The notes: a model not told the origin generated them from the sequence alone. DNA of 64,000 nt from Gordonia polyisoprenivorans (GCF_017654315.1 NZ_CP072203.1:4588001-4652000); one strand, 5' to 3'. Positions 18,382-28,328 are shown, counted from the stretch's first letter. Numbers and translations are program-made.

Positions 18382-19245
18382 TCACCCGACCTTCGTCTGC
18401 ACGAACATCGACAGCAGCTGGGTGGCAAGGAGATTGAGCACAAAGCTGGCGACCACGCTGAGTACGACGGCGGCGTTGACCGCGTCGGCGACCCCGCGCG
18501 GACCGCCGCGCGCCTCCATCCCACGCTGACAGGCGATGGCGACGACGACCAGACCGAAGATCTCGGCCTTGCCCAGCGCCGCCCACAGATCGACGAGGCC
18601 CGCGAACTCGCCGAACGACCCGAGATAGCTGCCGGCCGCACCGCCCTGGAACGCGACGTTGACGAAATATCCGGTGGCCACACCGACGAAGACGATCTCC
18701 ACACAGATCAGGGGTGCGATCACGGCCACAGCCGCAAGGCGCGGGGCGATCACCCGCCGCGCCGGGTCGATACCCATGGTGCGCAGGGCGTCGATCTCCT
18801 CACGAACCGTCCGCGACCCCAGGTCGGCGGCAACCGCCGAGCCGACCGCACCGCCCAGCAGCAGTGCGGTGGCAATCGGGGCACCCTGCCGCAGCACCCC
18901 GAGCGCACCGGCCGCGCCGGCCATCGAGGACGCCCCGATTTGCGAAGTCAGGCTGCCCACCTGCACCGAGATGATCACGCCGAACGGGATCGCCACCAAC
19001 GCGGCGGGGATCGCGGCGACCCCCGCGAAGAACACCATCTGCCGGTAGGCCTCACGCACCGGGAACCGGCCCCGAACCACGTCTGCGACGCCGAACCCCA
19101 CCGAGGTCGCGAAGAGATCGAGTAGGCGCCCGAGGGTCGACACCGAGGAGCCCAGCATGCCCGCCACTCGGCCCCGCTCGCTCACACGCATCGCCACTCC
19201 GGTGTCCCCGCCGACCCGATCCGGGTCCTCGTCCGCTCCCGACAC
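18382..19245 (-). CDS. YrbE-type ABC permease (first)
   Basis: First gene of the mce operon, 287 residues. MlaE fold with signature VGSAVAADLGSRTVREEIDALRTMGID and several membrane spans. The start is GTG 19245; a later ATG at about residue 19 would remove a hydrophilic N-terminal tail. Translation is tightly coupled with the downstream genes. Confidence 0.92.
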   Translation of the reverse strand: MSGADEDPDRVGGDTGVAMRVSERGRVAGMLGSSVSTLGRLLDLFATSVGFGVADVVRGRFPVREAYRQMVFFAGVAAIPAALVAIPFGVIISVQVGSLTSQIGASSMAGAAGALGVLRQGAPIATALLLGGAVGSAVAADLGSRTVREEIDALRTMGIDPARRVIAPRLAAVAVIAPLICVEIVFVGVATGYFVNVAFQGGAAGSYLGSFGEFAGLVDLWAALGKAEIFGLVVVAIACQRGMEARGGPRGVADAVNAAVVLSVVASFVLNLLATQLLSMFVQTKVG

Positions 19246-19407
19246 TCACGCCACCCGAAGGGCGCGTCGTGCCAGTGTGACACGAAAAACAAATTCTGGG
19301 TTCATTTTCAGTTTTTTCCGGTTGTCAGGGCATCGCGGCACGTCAACGGCCTGTGACGAGCTCAGCCGGGATTGCTTCTGGACCGTGATTGGTTACACAC
19401 TGGTGGC
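19246..19407. promoter_or_regulatory. Divergent control region of the mce operon and the CoA-transferase gene
   Basis: A 162-bp spacer between divergent genes. It contains a locally AT-rich stretch (about 19278-19325, with GAAAAACAAATTC and TTCAGTTTTTTCC), unusual for this DNA and the likely site of the promoters. No clear dyad operator was found and no regulator gene is adjacent. Confidence 0.45.
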
Positions 19408-20652
19408 ATGGACGACCCCGACTCCCCGCCGACCATCACCCCGGACACGGAACCGACGGGACCACTCGACGGCATCACCGTGCTCGAACTGGGCACCCTG
19501 ATCGCGGGCCCCCATGCCGCTCGCCTGCTCGGCGACATGGGCGCCGAGGTCATCAAGATCGAGCCACCCGATCGGCCGGACCCGATCCGCACCTGGGGGC
19601 AGGCCGAGGTCGAGGGCCAGCGCTTCTACTGGACGGTGCACGCCCGCAACAAGCGGGCGATCACCCTCGATCTGCGCGACGACCGCGGACGCGAATTGTT
19701 CCTGCGATTGGCCCAGCGCGCCGACATCGTCGTCGAGAATTTTCGGCCCGGAACACTCGAACGGCTCGGGATCGGGCCCGAGGTGTTGTGGCAGCACAAC
19801 GCGGGACTGGTCGTGGTGCGGGTGTCGGGGTACGGCCAGACCGGGCCCGACGCGGCGCGCGCGGGATATGCCTCGGTCGCCGAGGCCGCCAGCGGGCTGC
19901 GCCACATCAACGGCTACCCCGGGCAACTCCCGCCGAGACTGTCGCTGTCGCTGGGCGACACCCTCGCCGGAATGTACGCCGCGCAGGGCGCACTCGCGGC
20001 ACTCTACCGCCGGACCGTCACCGGCAAGGGGCAGGTCGTCGACACCTCACTGCTGGAATCATGTGTGGCGGTGCAGGAGTCGACGATGGCCGACTACGAT
20101 ATGGGCGGTATCGTGCGGGGGCCGTCGGGCACCCGTCTCGACGGCATCGCCCCATCGAATCTGTATCCGACCGCCGACGGAACCCACGTGATCATCGCCG
20201 CCAACCAGGATTCGGTGTTCGCCCGGCTGTGCGCGGCGATGGGACAGCCCGAACTCGCCGCCGACCCGCGCTTCGCCGACCACGCTGCCCGAGGACGCAA
20301 TCAGGATGAGCTCGACGCCCGCATCGGAGAGTGGTCGGCGCAGCACGGGGCCGACAAGCTCACCGAGGTGCTCTCGGCGGCGGGAGTCGTGGTCGGGCCG
20401 GTGAACACGATCGAACAGGTCGTCGCCGACCCCCATCTGCAGGCGCGCGGGATGATTGCCGAGCATTACGACGCCCGGGTGGGCCGGGTGGTCCACGGCC
20501 CCGGTGTGGTGCCCCGCTTCGGCGACACCCCGGGTCGAATCCGCAATGCCGGGCCACCGGTGCCCGGTCACGACAATCAGGCGGTGTTCACCGATCTGTT
20601 GGGATTGACGGACTCCGAGGTCGACGAACTCCACGAACAGGGCGTGATCTGA
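19408..20652 (+). CDS. CaiB/BaiF (class III) CoA-transferase
   Basis: Transfers CoA between carboxylic acids. The 414-residue protein starts with LDGITVLELGTLIAGP, continues with GAEVIKIEPPD and ARNKRAITLDL, and has the catalytic Asp region RPGTLERLG...GYGQTGPDA. ATG 19408 fits the family start. The stop overlaps the next gene's ATG by one base. With that lyase it probably handles a branched or hydroxylated acyl-CoA (succinyl- or acetyl-CoA dependent activation, then C-C cleavage); the substrate is unknown. Confidence 0.92.
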   Translation: MDDPDSPPTITPDTEPTGPLDGITVLELGTLIAGPHAARLLGDMGAEVIKIEPPDRPDPIRTWGQAEVEGQRFYWTVHARNKRAITLDLRDDRGRELFLRLAQRADIVVENFRPGTLERLGIGPEVLWQHNAGLVVVRVSGYGQTGPDAARAGYASVAEAASGLRHINGYPGQLPPRLSLSLGDTLAGMYAAQGALAALYRRTVTGKGQVVDTSLLESCVAVQESTMADYDMGGIVRGPSGTRLDGIAPSNLYPTADGTHVIIAANQDSVFARLCAAMGQPELAADPRFADHAARGRNQDELDARIGEWSAQHGADKLTEVLSAAGVVVGPVNTIEQVVADPHLQARGMIAEHYDARVGRVVHGPGVVPRFGDTPGRIRNAGPPVPGHDNQAVFTDLLGLTDSEVDELHEQGVI

Positions 20653-21557
20653 TGAACGTCACCCTCCGCGACGTCGCCATGCGAGACGGATTGCAAATCG
20701 AGGAGCCGATCTCACTCGACGCCAAAGTGGAACTGTTGCAAGCCATCTGCGATACCGGGGTGACCGAGGTCGAGGTGACCGCGTTCGTCTCACCCAGCAA
20801 GGTACCCGCACTCGCCGATGCCGCCAACCTCTGCACGCACCTCGGCGAGTTTCCCGATGTGCGGTTCTCGGCGTTGATCGCCTCGGTCAACGGCACCCGC
20901 CGTGCGCTCGACTCCGGTGTGAGCACTCTGGAATATGTTGTCTCGGCCTCTGATTCACACAGCCGGGCCAATGTCGGACGCGACACCCACGCGTCGACGG
21001 CACTGATCGACGAGATCGTCGGTATCGCCCACGACGCGGGAGCCACACTCGAGGTGATCATTGCGACCGCCTGGGACTGCCCGTTCGACGGCCCGACGCC
21101 GCCGGAGCGGGTCACCGCGATCGTCACCCACGCGGTGGCGGCGGGCGCCGACCGCATCAGTATCGCCGACACCATCGGCACGACGACCCCGAGACGGGTG
21201 ACTGAGCTTGCCGCACAGGTGTTCCCGTTGATCGGTGATCTGCCGCTGGGCGCACACTTCCACAACACGCGGGGTACCGGGTTGGCGAGTGCCTACGCCG
21301 CCGTGCAGGCCGGCATCACCCGGCTCGATGCCTCGGTCGGCGGACTCGGCGGATGCCCCTTCGCACCCGGTGCGAGCGGCAATATCGCCACCGAGGATCT
21401 CGTCTATCTGTTGCGCGACTGCGGCATCGACACCGGCGTCGATCTCGATGCCGCCATCCGCGCCGGACGCGTCGCCATCGGTGCGGTCGGTGGCGGTGAC
21501 GGGAGCGCGCTGATGCGCGCGGGCGATCGGAAGCTCGCCACCGGCGAGCCACGCTAG
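20652..21557 (+). CDS. Hydroxymethylglutaryl-CoA lyase-like enzyme
   Basis: HMGL/DRE-TIM metallolyase, 301 residues, cleaving 3-hydroxy-3-methyl acyl-CoA to acetyl-CoA and a keto acid. The N-terminal VAMRDGLQ carries the metal ligand Asp and catalytic Arg; GAHFHNTRG gives the two metal-binding His; GGLGGCPFAPGASGN holds the conserved Cys loop. It is translationally coupled to the CoA-transferase. True HMG-CoA lyase in leucine breakdown, or a citramalyl-CoA-type relative, are both possible. Confidence 0.9.
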   Translation: MNVTLRDVAMRDGLQIEEPISLDAKVELLQAICDTGVTEVEVTAFVSPSKVPALADAANLCTHLGEFPDVRFSALIASVNGTRRALDSGVSTLEYVVSASDSHSRANVGRDTHASTALIDEIVGIAHDAGATLEVIIATAWDCPFDGPTPPERVTAIVTHAVAAGADRISIADTIGTTTPRRVTELAAQVFPLIGDLPLGAHFHNTRGTGLASAYAAVQAGITRLDASVGGLGGCPFAPGASGNIATEDLVYLLRDCGIDTGVDLDAAIRAGRVAIGAVGGGDGSALMRAGDRKLATGEPR

Positions 21558-21605
21558 ACCGGCCACCCCTCGCCGCAATATCGGTGCGCGGTGGGATGCG
21601 TAAGG

Positions 21606-22275
21606 TCAGTGCTCGTCAATGTCGCGGTAGGCGGTCTTCTCGTCACGCATGCGCCGCAGCGGTGTGAACAACGCCCAGGCGGCGGCGATGAGGAAGACAC
21701 TGATCCCGCCGACGACGAGCGCGATGTCGCGTGTCCGGGTGGCGGCCCGGTCGGGCGGGACCGGCCCGGCGATCTGCTTCTGCAGCACGGTGTTCGACGC
21801 GTGAGGCTGGTCGGGGTCGACGGCAGCGATCGGGTCGACCAGACCGTACCCGGTCGCCACGTCGGGCCCCCGTCCACCTGTGTGGGCGGTGCGCTTGATC
21901 AGTTCGATCACCTCACCGGCAGACATGGTGGGGCGCTCGGCGCGGACGAGGGCGACCACCCCGGACACCACTGCGGCGGCGAAGCTCGTTCCGTTGAACG
22001 ATGATTGGGCACCCTTGATGACCTGCCGGTTGACCAGCCCGGAGCCGGTGCTGCTCAATGAGACGACGTTATCGCCGGGGGCGGCGACCGAGACCCACGG
22101 ACCGGTCAGTGAGGTCGACGCCGGCTCGTCGTCGGCGGTCACATTTCCCGACGTTCGGGTCGACGCCGTAATTCTGAGGGCAGCGATCCTTGTCCGCGTT
22201 GCCTGCGGCTGCCACCAACACGTTGCGTTGGTAAGCGGCGCGCACGGCGCGGCCGAGCAGGTCGTCATCGACCGG
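21606..22275 (-). pseudogene. mycP: 3' remnant of a type VII secretion mycosin (subtilisin-like) gene
   Basis: The surviving part encodes the C-terminal half of a mycosin: an Asn oxyanion segment (NVLVAAAGN), the catalytic Ser motif FNGTSFAAAVVSG, the GYGLVDPIAAVD end of the protease domain and the C-terminal membrane anchor. The half with catalytic Asp and His is missing, because similarity stops abruptly near 22275. One extra base near 22144-22149 (+ strand TTTCCC) splits the rest into two frames. No other ESX genes are nearby. The scar lies immediately beyond the 3' end of ssrA, a common island attachment point. Confidence 0.8.
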
Positions 22276-22410
22276 GGATCCCGGCATCGACTTCGACGAC
22301 CTCGACGCCGAACACCTGATGCGGGTGGAGGCCACCGACATGCGTGCGGCCATCAACACCGTGTTGGGCAACCTGGGCCTGGGGCGCGTCTACACCGGCT
22401 CCCAGGTCTG
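22262..22410 (+). pseudogene. Unassigned coding remnant facing the mycosin scar
   Basis: A 49-codon open stretch on the + strand ends in TGA 22408-22410 and reads like genuine protein (GIDFDDLDAEHL, DMRAAINTVLGNLGLGRVY) but has no start and no upstream continuation. It looks like the last part of a gene whose 5' portion was lost at the same breakpoint that truncated mycP. Not recognised. Confidence 0.35.
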
Positions 22411-22441
22411 AACCGCCCCGGCGGCACCACCGTCGAGAAAC

Positions 22442-22477
22442 GACAGCGCCCCACCTGCGAGCAGGTGGGGCGCTGTC
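22442..22477 (-). terminator. Rho-independent-type hairpin after ssrA
   Basis: A perfect 16-bp GC-rich stem (22442-22457 with 22462-22477) around the 4-nt loop CGAG, 6 bp past the tmRNA 3' end. No U-tract, as is common in actinobacteria. Confidence 0.8.
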
Positions 22478-22482
22478 GATCG

Positions 22483-22854
22483 TGGAGCTGCCGGGAATTG
22501 AACCCGGGTCCTCCGTCGGGTTGGCGGGGCTTCTCCGTGTGCAGTTCACTGGGTCTCTACTCGGATCTCCCGGTCACGTGAACAAGCCGAGATGACGATC
22601 CCAGTCGCTGTTGGTTGTCCCCTTCGCACCCGCGACCGGTGCGAACGGTGAGCTCCCAAAGATGATGCCGGCACCGGACTTGGGAGCAGAGTCCGGGCCG
22701 ACAGACTACGGGCCCGCTGTCAGGCAGCGAGGGCGTAGTCGCGCTGATTCTTATCGGCGCTTAATTGGTTGCCGCGACGCTTATACGGTGGTCTCTGGCC
22801 TGCACCGACACGCTTCCCCCGCCTCGGCGTACAGAGTCGAAACCGATCAGCCCC
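22483..22854 (-). ncRNA. ssrA: tmRNA (transfer-messenger RNA)
   Basis: Rescues ribosomes stalled on broken mRNAs together with SmpB. The 5' end (GGGGCTGATCGGTTTCGAC) and 3' end (GTTCAATTCCCGGCAGCTCC plus discriminator A) form the alanine tRNA-like acceptor and T-arm; GGGGCTG pairs with CAGCTCC. The 3' CCA is not encoded. The tag frame is at 22758-22720: resume codon GCC, peptide ADKNQRDYALAA, stop TGA, close to mycobacterial tags and ending in the protease signal ALAA. Length 372 nt is normal. smpB lies upstream on the same strand, separated by an alpha-galactosidase gene. Confidence 0.95.
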
Positions 22855-22890
22855 GAGACAGGTGCCCTCCGATTTCTCGGCGAGCAGTTC

Positions 22891-22918
22891 ATTATAACAA
22901 CCGGACGCGCGCGGTTCA
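22891..22918 (-). promoter_or_regulatory. ssrA promoter
   Basis: A consensus TATAAT (22896-22891) lies about 37 bp upstream of the mature tmRNA 5' end. TGAACC (22918-22913) lies 16 bp further upstream as a -35-like element. A perfect -10 is rare in this GC-rich sequence and fits strong constitutive expression. Confidence 0.6.
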
Positions 22919-22981
22919 TTCCCATTTCCGTCGGCGCTCGCCCGGCAGTTACTCGCCCGCATCCAGTCCTCGCGGAAACCG

Positions 22982-24292
22982 TCACTGGATCGACAGCACG
23001 GCGGTGTCGTCGACGCCCACGGGCACCGACAACTCGCCGCCCTCCGCCTGATACCGGCGCCCGGTCCATGCGTCGACCCCCGACACCGACGAGTCGCCGG
23101 TCAGCCCGAGGCTCGACAAGCTCACCGTCAATGTGCGGGGATGGTCGGCACGGTTGGTCATCGAGACCACGAGGCCCTTGGAACCCAGAGCGCGGCTCCA
23201 GATCTCCGGGTTGTCGCCGACCATGGCGCCGGCGCGCACGCGGTCGTCCTGATCAATGCCGATGATGGCCTCGTTGGCGAGGATGTCGCGGGTGCGGGTG
23301 CTCATCGCGGTGAGGTCGTTGCCGGCCATCAGCGGGGCGGCCATCATCGCCCACATCGACATCTGGGTGCGCTCCATCGCCGGGGTCAACGCGTTGCCGA
23401 CACCGACGACGAGCATGTCCATGTCGACGAAGCTGCCGTCGGCAACCCGTGCGCCGATCGGGGCCACGGCGTCGATGATGTCGCGGACCCCCTGGTACCC
23501 CGATGTCGGTGTCGCATCGGCACCGGCCGGCCGAGTGGTCCACACCGGCGAGATGTCGTTGGTGGCACGCGTCATGGTTGCCACACCGCCCCAATCGAAT
23601 TGGGCTCCGGGCACCGATCCGGCGATTCCGCTGTTGGGGTTGATGCTGTACACCATGGGGCGTCCGGTGGATCGGATCGCGTCACGCATCGCGGTGAACG
23701 AGGCGACCTGGTCGTCGTGCGCCGAGTCACCGAAGCACCAATCGTATTTGACGAAATCGACGTCCCACGAGGCGAAGGCGCGCGCGTCGGTGAGCTCGTG
23801 ACCCCCACTGCCGGCGGTACCCGGATAGGTTCCGCCGAACTGCGCGCACGTCTTCTCGCGTGCGCCGGCGTAGATCCCGAACTTCAACCCGCGGGCGTGC
23901 ACGTAGTCGGCGAGCGCGGCCATCCCGGATGGAAAGCGCACGGGGTCGGCGACGAGTTGCCCGCCGGGGTTGCGATCGGGCGCCATCCAACAGTCGTCGA
24001 CGACGACGTAGCGATATCCCCTGGCTGCCAGGCCCGAGGACACCAGTGCGTCGGCCTGCGCGCGCACGATCTGCTCGGTGATGGTGCAGCCGAAGCTGTT
24101 CCAACTGTTCCAGCCCATCGGCGGGGTCGCCGGCACTCCGTCGATCGCCGGCCCGTCACCGCCGATGCGCACGGTGTCGTCTCCCTCGGGCGTGCACCCG
24201 AGCGCCAGCACAACCAGGGTCACGATCACGACCGCTGCGCGCAGCCGCCGGTGCGACATCCTCCGGCGCGAGTGCGTCGAGGTCGGCCTCAC
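22982..24292 (-). CDS. GH27 alpha-galactosidase, predicted lipoprotein
   Basis: Hydrolyses terminal alpha-galactosides outside the membrane. The N-terminus has a twin-Arg-like basic stretch, a hydrophobic core and the lipobox-like LALGC (Cys about residue 33). The GH27 barrel follows: TPPMGWNSWNSFGC, VVDDCW, FGIYAG, the nucleophile Asp in DFVKYDWC and the acid/base Asp region in VDMDMLVVG; a beta-sandwich C-domain ends the protein. The 436 residues are complete. Lying between smpB and ssrA, it looks like an insertion into an otherwise conserved neighbourhood. Substrate could be plant galactosides or surface glycans. Confidence 0.9.
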   Translation of the reverse strand: MRPTSTHSRRRMSHRRLRAAVVIVTLVVLALGCTPEGDDTVRIGGDGPAIDGVPATPPMGWNSWNSFGCTITEQIVRAQADALVSSGLAARGYRYVVVDDCWMAPDRNPGGQLVADPVRFPSGMAALADYVHARGLKFGIYAGAREKTCAQFGGTYPGTAGSGGHELTDARAFASWDVDFVKYDWCFGDSAHDDQVASFTAMRDAIRSTGRPMVYSINPNSGIAGSVPGAQFDWGGVATMTRATNDISPVWTTRPAGADATPTSGYQGVRDIIDAVAPIGARVADGSFVDMDMLVVGVGNALTPAMERTQMSMWAMMAAPLMAGNDLTAMSTRTRDILANEAIIGIDQDDRVRAGAMVGDNPEIWSRALGSKGLVVSMTNRADHPRTLTVSLSSLGLTGDSSVSGVDAWTGRRYQAEGGELSVPVGVDDTAVLSIQ

Positions 24293-24296
24293 GCAA

Positions 24297-24770
24297 TCAC
24301 ATGCCCTTGACGCGGCGGCCGATCTCGCGGGCGACCTCGCGTTGCGCGGTGCGCCGCGCGATGTCCTGGCGCTTGTCGTGTGCCTGCTTACCGCGGGCGA
24401 GTGCGAGTTCGACCTTGGCCCGCCCGTCGCTGAAGTACATCGACAGCGGCACCAGGGTCAGGTTGCCGTCGCGGATCTTGCCGACGAGGTTGTCGATCTC
24501 ACGACGATGCATCAGCAGCTTGCGATTCCGTCGCGGCGCGTGATTGGTCCAGGAACCACTGCCGTATTCGGCGATGTGCAGTCCACGCAGCCAGACCTCA
24601 CCGTCGTCGATGGTCGCGAACGCGTCGACCAGGGAAGCCTTGCCCTCCCGTAGACTCTTGACCTCGGTGCCGAGCAGGGCGATGCCGGCCTCGTAGGTGT
24701 CGAGGATCGTGTAATTGTGTCGCGCTTTGCGATTGGACGCGATCAGATTGCGCCCCTTCTCCTTGACCAT
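24297..24770 (-). CDS. smpB: SsrA-binding protein SmpB
   Basis: Binds the tRNA-like domain of tmRNA and delivers it to stalled ribosomes. Family blocks [29 protein letters not shown] and the basic C-terminal tail ([25 protein letters not shown] region) that enters the mRNA channel are present. ATG 24770 gives a 157-residue protein beginning MVKEKGRN; an upstream in-frame extension overlaps ftsX and lacks family character. It lies 19 bp after ftsX and is probably in one transcript with it. Confidence 0.96.
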   Translation of the reverse strand: MVKEKGRNLIASNRKARHNYTILDTYEAGIALLGTEVKSLREGKASLVDAFATIDDGEVWLRGLHIAEYGSGSWTNHAPRRNRKLLMHRREIDNLVGKIRDGNLTLVPLSMYFSDGRAKVELALARGKQAHDKRQDIARRTAQREVAREIGRRVKGM

Positions 24771-24789
24771 GTCGGCCGTCTCACCTCCT

Positions 24790-25704
24790 TCACTCGCGAA
24801 CGTAGACACGCAGCGTGACATATCCGGTCACCGCTGCCAACACAATTCCGCCGATGACGAGCCACGGCGAGACGAACAACACGTCGCCGATCGTCACCCT
24901 GGGCACGATGTTGACCCCGTACAAACCGGCCAGGGCTCTGTCGAAGAAGAAGAGTTTGGCCAGGAACAACCCACCGATCGCGAGCAACGACCCGATGAAC
25001 GCGGCCAGCATCGCCTCGAGGAGGAACGGCAGCTGGGTGTACCAGCGGGTCGCGCCGACCAATCGCATGATCGACACCTCGGTCCGCCGGGTGAACGCCG
25101 CGATCTGCACCGTGTTGACGATCAGCAGGATCGCGGCCACCGCGAGGATCGCGGCCACCGAGAACGCGGCGTTGCGCACCCCGTCGAGCACCCCGAAGAT
25201 CCGTTTGACGAGTTCACGTTGATCGAGGGCGCCCTCGACGCCGAGGTCCTGGCGGCCCGAGAAGGCGTTGTAGACGTCGTCGAAACGATCCGGATCCGAC
25301 ATCCGGACCTTGAACGACGCCTGCGAGAAGGTGTCCTGGGTGATCTGATCGGCGATCTCGGGCGAGGTCTCCTCGAACATTTCCTTCGCCTGCTGATAGC
25401 CCTCTTCGGGGCTGACGTAGGTGACCGATCCGACGCCGGGTTGCTTCTCGAGGTCGGCGCGCAGCGTGGTGCACGGGGCATTGCGGCAGTTGGCGTCGGC
25501 CTTGGAGACGTCCTCGTTGAGGAAGAACTGCATCTCGACGCGGTCGAGGAAGATCTTCTGGCTCTTGTCGGCCATCTGGATCACCAACAGCCCGCCGCCG
25601 AACATGCCCAGGGTGATCGCGGTGGTGATGATCATCGCGACCGTCATGGTCAGGTTGCGGCGGAAGCCGTTGAAGACCTCGCTGAAGATGAATTGAGCTC
25701 GCAT
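24790..25704 (-). CDS. ftsX: Cell division protein FtsX
   Basis: Membrane partner of FtsE that controls peptidoglycan hydrolases at the septum. The 304 residues comprise a cytoplasmic N-terminus, one TM helix (about 22-44), an extracellular domain with a Cys pair ([10 protein letters not shown]) typical of actinobacterial FtsX, and three C-terminal TM helices with the conserved [19 protein letters not shown] segment. Follows ftsE by 95 bp. Confidence 0.95.
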   Translation of the reverse strand: MRAQFIFSEVFNGFRRNLTMTVAMIITTAITLGMFGGGLLVIQMADKSQKIFLDRVEMQFFLNEDVSKADANCRNAPCTTLRADLEKQPGVGSVTYVSPEEGYQQAKEMFEETSPEIADQITQDTFSQASFKVRMSDPDRFDDVYNAFSGRQDLGVEGALDQRELVKRIFGVLDGVRNAAFSVAAILAVAAILLIVNTVQIAAFTRRTEVSIMRLVGATRWYTQLPFLLEAMLAAFIGSLLAIGGLFLAKLFFFDRALAGLYGVNIVPRVTIGDVLFVSPWLVIGGIVLAAVTGYVTLRVYVRE

Positions 25705-25799
25705 GGCTGCTCGGATGTCCTTCTGGTCGTGGGGGCTCGCGCGGATGCGCCGACGGTTCTCGGCATCGCGTGCACGCGAACCGGATCGGCACTGGTCGC

Positions 25800-26486
25800 T
25801 CAGCCGATGCCGTAGACGCCTTGCTCGTCGTTGCGGACCAGCCGCCCGTTGTCGAATTCGAGGACCCGACGGCGCATCGCGTCGACGATGTGCCGGTCAT
25901 GGGTGGCCATCACCACCGTCGTGCCGCGCCGGTTCACCCGATCGAGGACGTCAACGATCTCCTCGCTGGTCTCCGGGTCGAGGTTTCCGGTGGGCTCGTC
26001 GGCCAGCAGCACCAGCGGCCGGTTGGCGATCGCGCGGGCGATGGCCACACGCTGCATCTCACCGCCCGACAGCTCGTAGGGCATGCGGTCCAGCTTGCCC
26101 TCCAGACCCACGTAGTCGAGGACCTCGGGCACCACCTTGCGGATCATCGACGGCGGTTTGCCGATCACTTCCAAGGCGAAGGCGACGTTGTCGGCGACCG
26201 ACTTCTGTTGCAGCAGCCGGAAATCCTGGAACACGCAGCCGATCGACTGGCGCAGTTTGGGTACCAGACGGCCCTTGAGGGTGTTGACGTGGAAGTCGCC
26301 AACGTAGACCTGGCCGGAGGTCGGCTTGTCCTCTTTGAGCAACAAGCGGAAGAAGGTCGACTTCCCCGATCCGGAGGGCCCGATGAGGAACGCGAACTCG
26401 CCCTTCTCGACCTCGAGGGACAGCTCTGACAGAGCCGGCCGCGAGGAGGCCTTGTACTTCATCGTGACGTTGTCCAGCGTGATCAC
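25800..26486 (-). CDS. ftsE: Cell division ATP-binding protein FtsE
   Basis: ABC-type ATPase of the FtsEX complex, 228 residues. Walker [11 protein letters not shown]-loop QDFRLL, signature LSGGEMQR, Walker [10 protein letters not shown] and the H-loop His in ATHD are all present. Start GTG 26486 yields the family-typical N-terminus ([10 protein letters not shown]); the longer frame upstream has no similarity. The ribosome-binding site is weak. Confidence 0.95.
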   Translation of the reverse strand: MITLDNVTMKYKASSRPALSELSLEVEKGEFAFLIGPSGSGKSTFFRLLLKEDKPTSGQVYVGDFHVNTLKGRLVPKLRQSIGCVFQDFRLLQQKSVADNVAFALEVIGKPPSMIRKVVPEVLDYVGLEGKLDRMPYELSGGEMQRVAIARAIANRPLVLLADEPTGNLDPETSEEIVDVLDRVNRRGTTVVMATHDRHIVDAMRRRVLEFDNGRLVRNDEQGVYGIG

Positions 26487-26577
26487 AGGGAGCCAGTGTA
26501 ACGACGACGCCTGAGAGTCCCGTTCAGGCGGACGTGCGGCGCGTTGACCTCGCTCACGCGCCGGTCGGTCGCACGTC

Positions 26578-27318
26578 TCAGCGCGTCGGCACGGTGGTGG
26601 TGGTCGTCGTCTCCCAGGGCATCCGGAAGCCGGGGATGAGACCACCGCTCGGCGCCGAGGACTGCCCTGTCGACGACTCCTCCCCCGCACCTGGCGCGCC
26701 GGACTGCACCGACGACTCGCCCGAGTCCGACGAGGACACCGACGACGAGGTCGTCGACGAATAGCTGGTCGTCGGTTCCCGATAGGTCGGCTCGCTCGTG
26801 CGCACCACCTGCCGGCCGGTGGACGGCTGCTCCGGCGGGGCGTAGCGCTGCGAGGTGTATCCGTACATCACCCAGCACGCCACGAACAGGACCACCAGGA
26901 TCGCCGTGCCGGAGCGCACGCGAGTGCCCTTGATGTGCTTCCAGTTCCGGTCTCGCCACCCACGGCGCTGCGGCGTCGCTGGTGTGGGATCGGTGGCCGC
27001 GCGGGCACCGGTGTCGGACTCGGCGTCGTCGTCGGTGACGATCGGGATCTGGTCGGTGTCGACGATGGGGTCGACGGGGGCATGGGTGCGCCTGGTCGCA
27101 GCCGGCGTGGCGGGTGGTGCCGTGGCGGGCGGTGGTGTCGCGGCGGGCGGTGGTGTCGCGGCCGGTGGCGTCACAGCGGGCGTCACCACGGGCCGCGCGG
27201 CGTCGTCCGGCAACAGGTGGCGGGGCTCGCCCTCACCGGCGGGCGTCGGGTCACCAGGCGTCTTACCTGGTGGCGTGTTCTCGGGCGTCTTGTCGCCGGG
27301 CAGTTCTCGGTCGGCCAT
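26578..27318 (-). CDS. Proline-rich single-span membrane protein
   Basis: A 246-residue protein of unknown function. A cytoplasmic Pro/Ala/Thr-rich region (about 1-110, with [12 protein letters not shown] repeats) is followed by a basic patch, one TM helix ([17 protein letters not shown]) and an extracytoplasmic Ser/Thr-rich, probably disordered tail. The start ATG overlaps the mscS stop by one base. Location between mscS and ftsE hints at an envelope role, but nothing in the sequence proves it. Confidence 0.75.
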   Translation of the reverse strand: MADRELPGDKTPENTPPGKTPGDPTPAGEGEPRHLLPDDAARPVVTPAVTPPAATPPPAATPPPATAPPATPAATRRTHAPVDPIVDTDQIPIVTDDDAESDTGARAATDPTPATPQRRGWRDRNWKHIKGTRVRSGTAILVVLFVACWVMYGYTSQRYAPPEQPSTGRQVVRTSEPTYREPTTSYSSTTSSSVSSSDSGESSVQSGAPGAGEESSTGQSSAPSGGLIPGFRMPWETTTTTTVPTR

Positions 27319-28328
27319 CAGGCTCCCCCGTCCCGGTCGGTACGGCCGTAGGTGCCGGGTGCGCTCACGGTGTCGGCGAGTGTCGCCGGCGGGGCGGCAC
27401 CGGACTGGGCGTCGTGCCCGGCGGCGACGGTGATGCCCTCGGCGGCGAGAGCGCGCACGATCGACACGCGCAGAGCCCGGCTCACCTCGAACTGTTTGCC
27501 GGGCAGCGTCCGCGCGACGATGCGGACGGTGATCGCGTCCAGTTCGAGGTCGGTGACCCCGAGTGACGACGGTGTGTCGAGGAGCAGGTCGTGCCAACGC
27601 GCGGTCGCGTAGAACTCGCGGCCCACCCGGTCGAGGGTTTCGTTGACGAGTCCGATGTCGGCCTTGGCCGGCACCGGGACATCCACCACCGCCCGCGCCC
27701 AGTCCTTGGACAGGTTGGTGGCCTTGATGATCTGGCCGTTGGGCACGGTGATGACCTCGCCCTCGCTGGTGCGCAGTTTGGTCACGCGCAGGGTGACGTC
27801 CTCGACGGTGCCGTCGGCGTTCTGGCCACCGGTGACCATGAGACTCACCACGTCGCCGTACCCGTACTGTTTCTCGGCGACCACGAAGAACCCGGCCAGG
27901 ATGTCCTGCACCACGCGCTGCGCACCGAAGCCGAGGGCCGCACCGATCACCGCACCCGGGCCGGTCAGACCGGTGATGGGCACGTTGAGGATCACCAGGA
28001 AGCGGATCAGCACGATCGCGATGACCACGACGATCAGCACCCACGCGACCACATCGACCAGGGCCCGACGATGTTTGGTGTCCTCGGTCTGGACGATCAG
28101 GTCGCTGTTGTGGAAGCTGCTGTCGACGCGCGCGGCGTACTTGGCCGCCGACCATCGGATGAGACGGATGACGATCAGGCCGCCGAGGACCCACGTGACC
28201 ATCTGCAGCCCGTTGGTGACCAGCCAGACGTAGATGGACCCGATGAGCTGCTCGGTCGCGTTCTGCGGACTGGTCGCAGCAAGGACGTGATGCGGACTCG
28301 CCGCCGCGAGCAACTCAGGCCTCGACAT
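27318..28328 (-). CDS. MscS-family mechanosensitive channel
   Basis: Small-conductance channel releasing solutes on osmotic downshock. N-terminal TM helices are followed by a pore helix rich in Gly/Ala ([26 protein letters not shown]) and the beta-domain segment [27 protein letters not shown], both diagnostic. About 336 residues from ATG 28328, which overlaps prfB by 14 bp; ATG 28358 is an alternative. Translational coupling with prfB is likely. Confidence 0.92.
   Translation of the reverse strand: MSRPELLAAASPHHVLAATSPQNATEQLIGSIYVWLVTNGLQMVTWVLGGLIVIRLIRWSAAKYAARVDSSFHNSDLIVQTEDTKHRRALVDVVAWVLIVVVIAIVLIRFLVILNVPITGLTGPGAVIGAALGFGAQRVVQDILAGFFVVAEKQYGYGDVVSLMVTGGQNADGTVEDVTLRVTKLRTSEGEVITVPNGQIIKATNLSKDWARAVVDVPVPAKADIGLVNETLDRVGREFYATARWHDLLLDTPSSLGVTDLELDAITVRIVARTLPGKQFEVSRALRVSIVRALAAEGITVAAGHDAQSGAAPPATLADTVSAPGTYGRTDRDGGA

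Noticed and set aside
22483..22520. tRNA-like 3' end read as a separate tRNA gene
   Set aside because: It pairs with GGGGCTG at 22854 and belongs to the tmRNA; no anticodon arm nearby.
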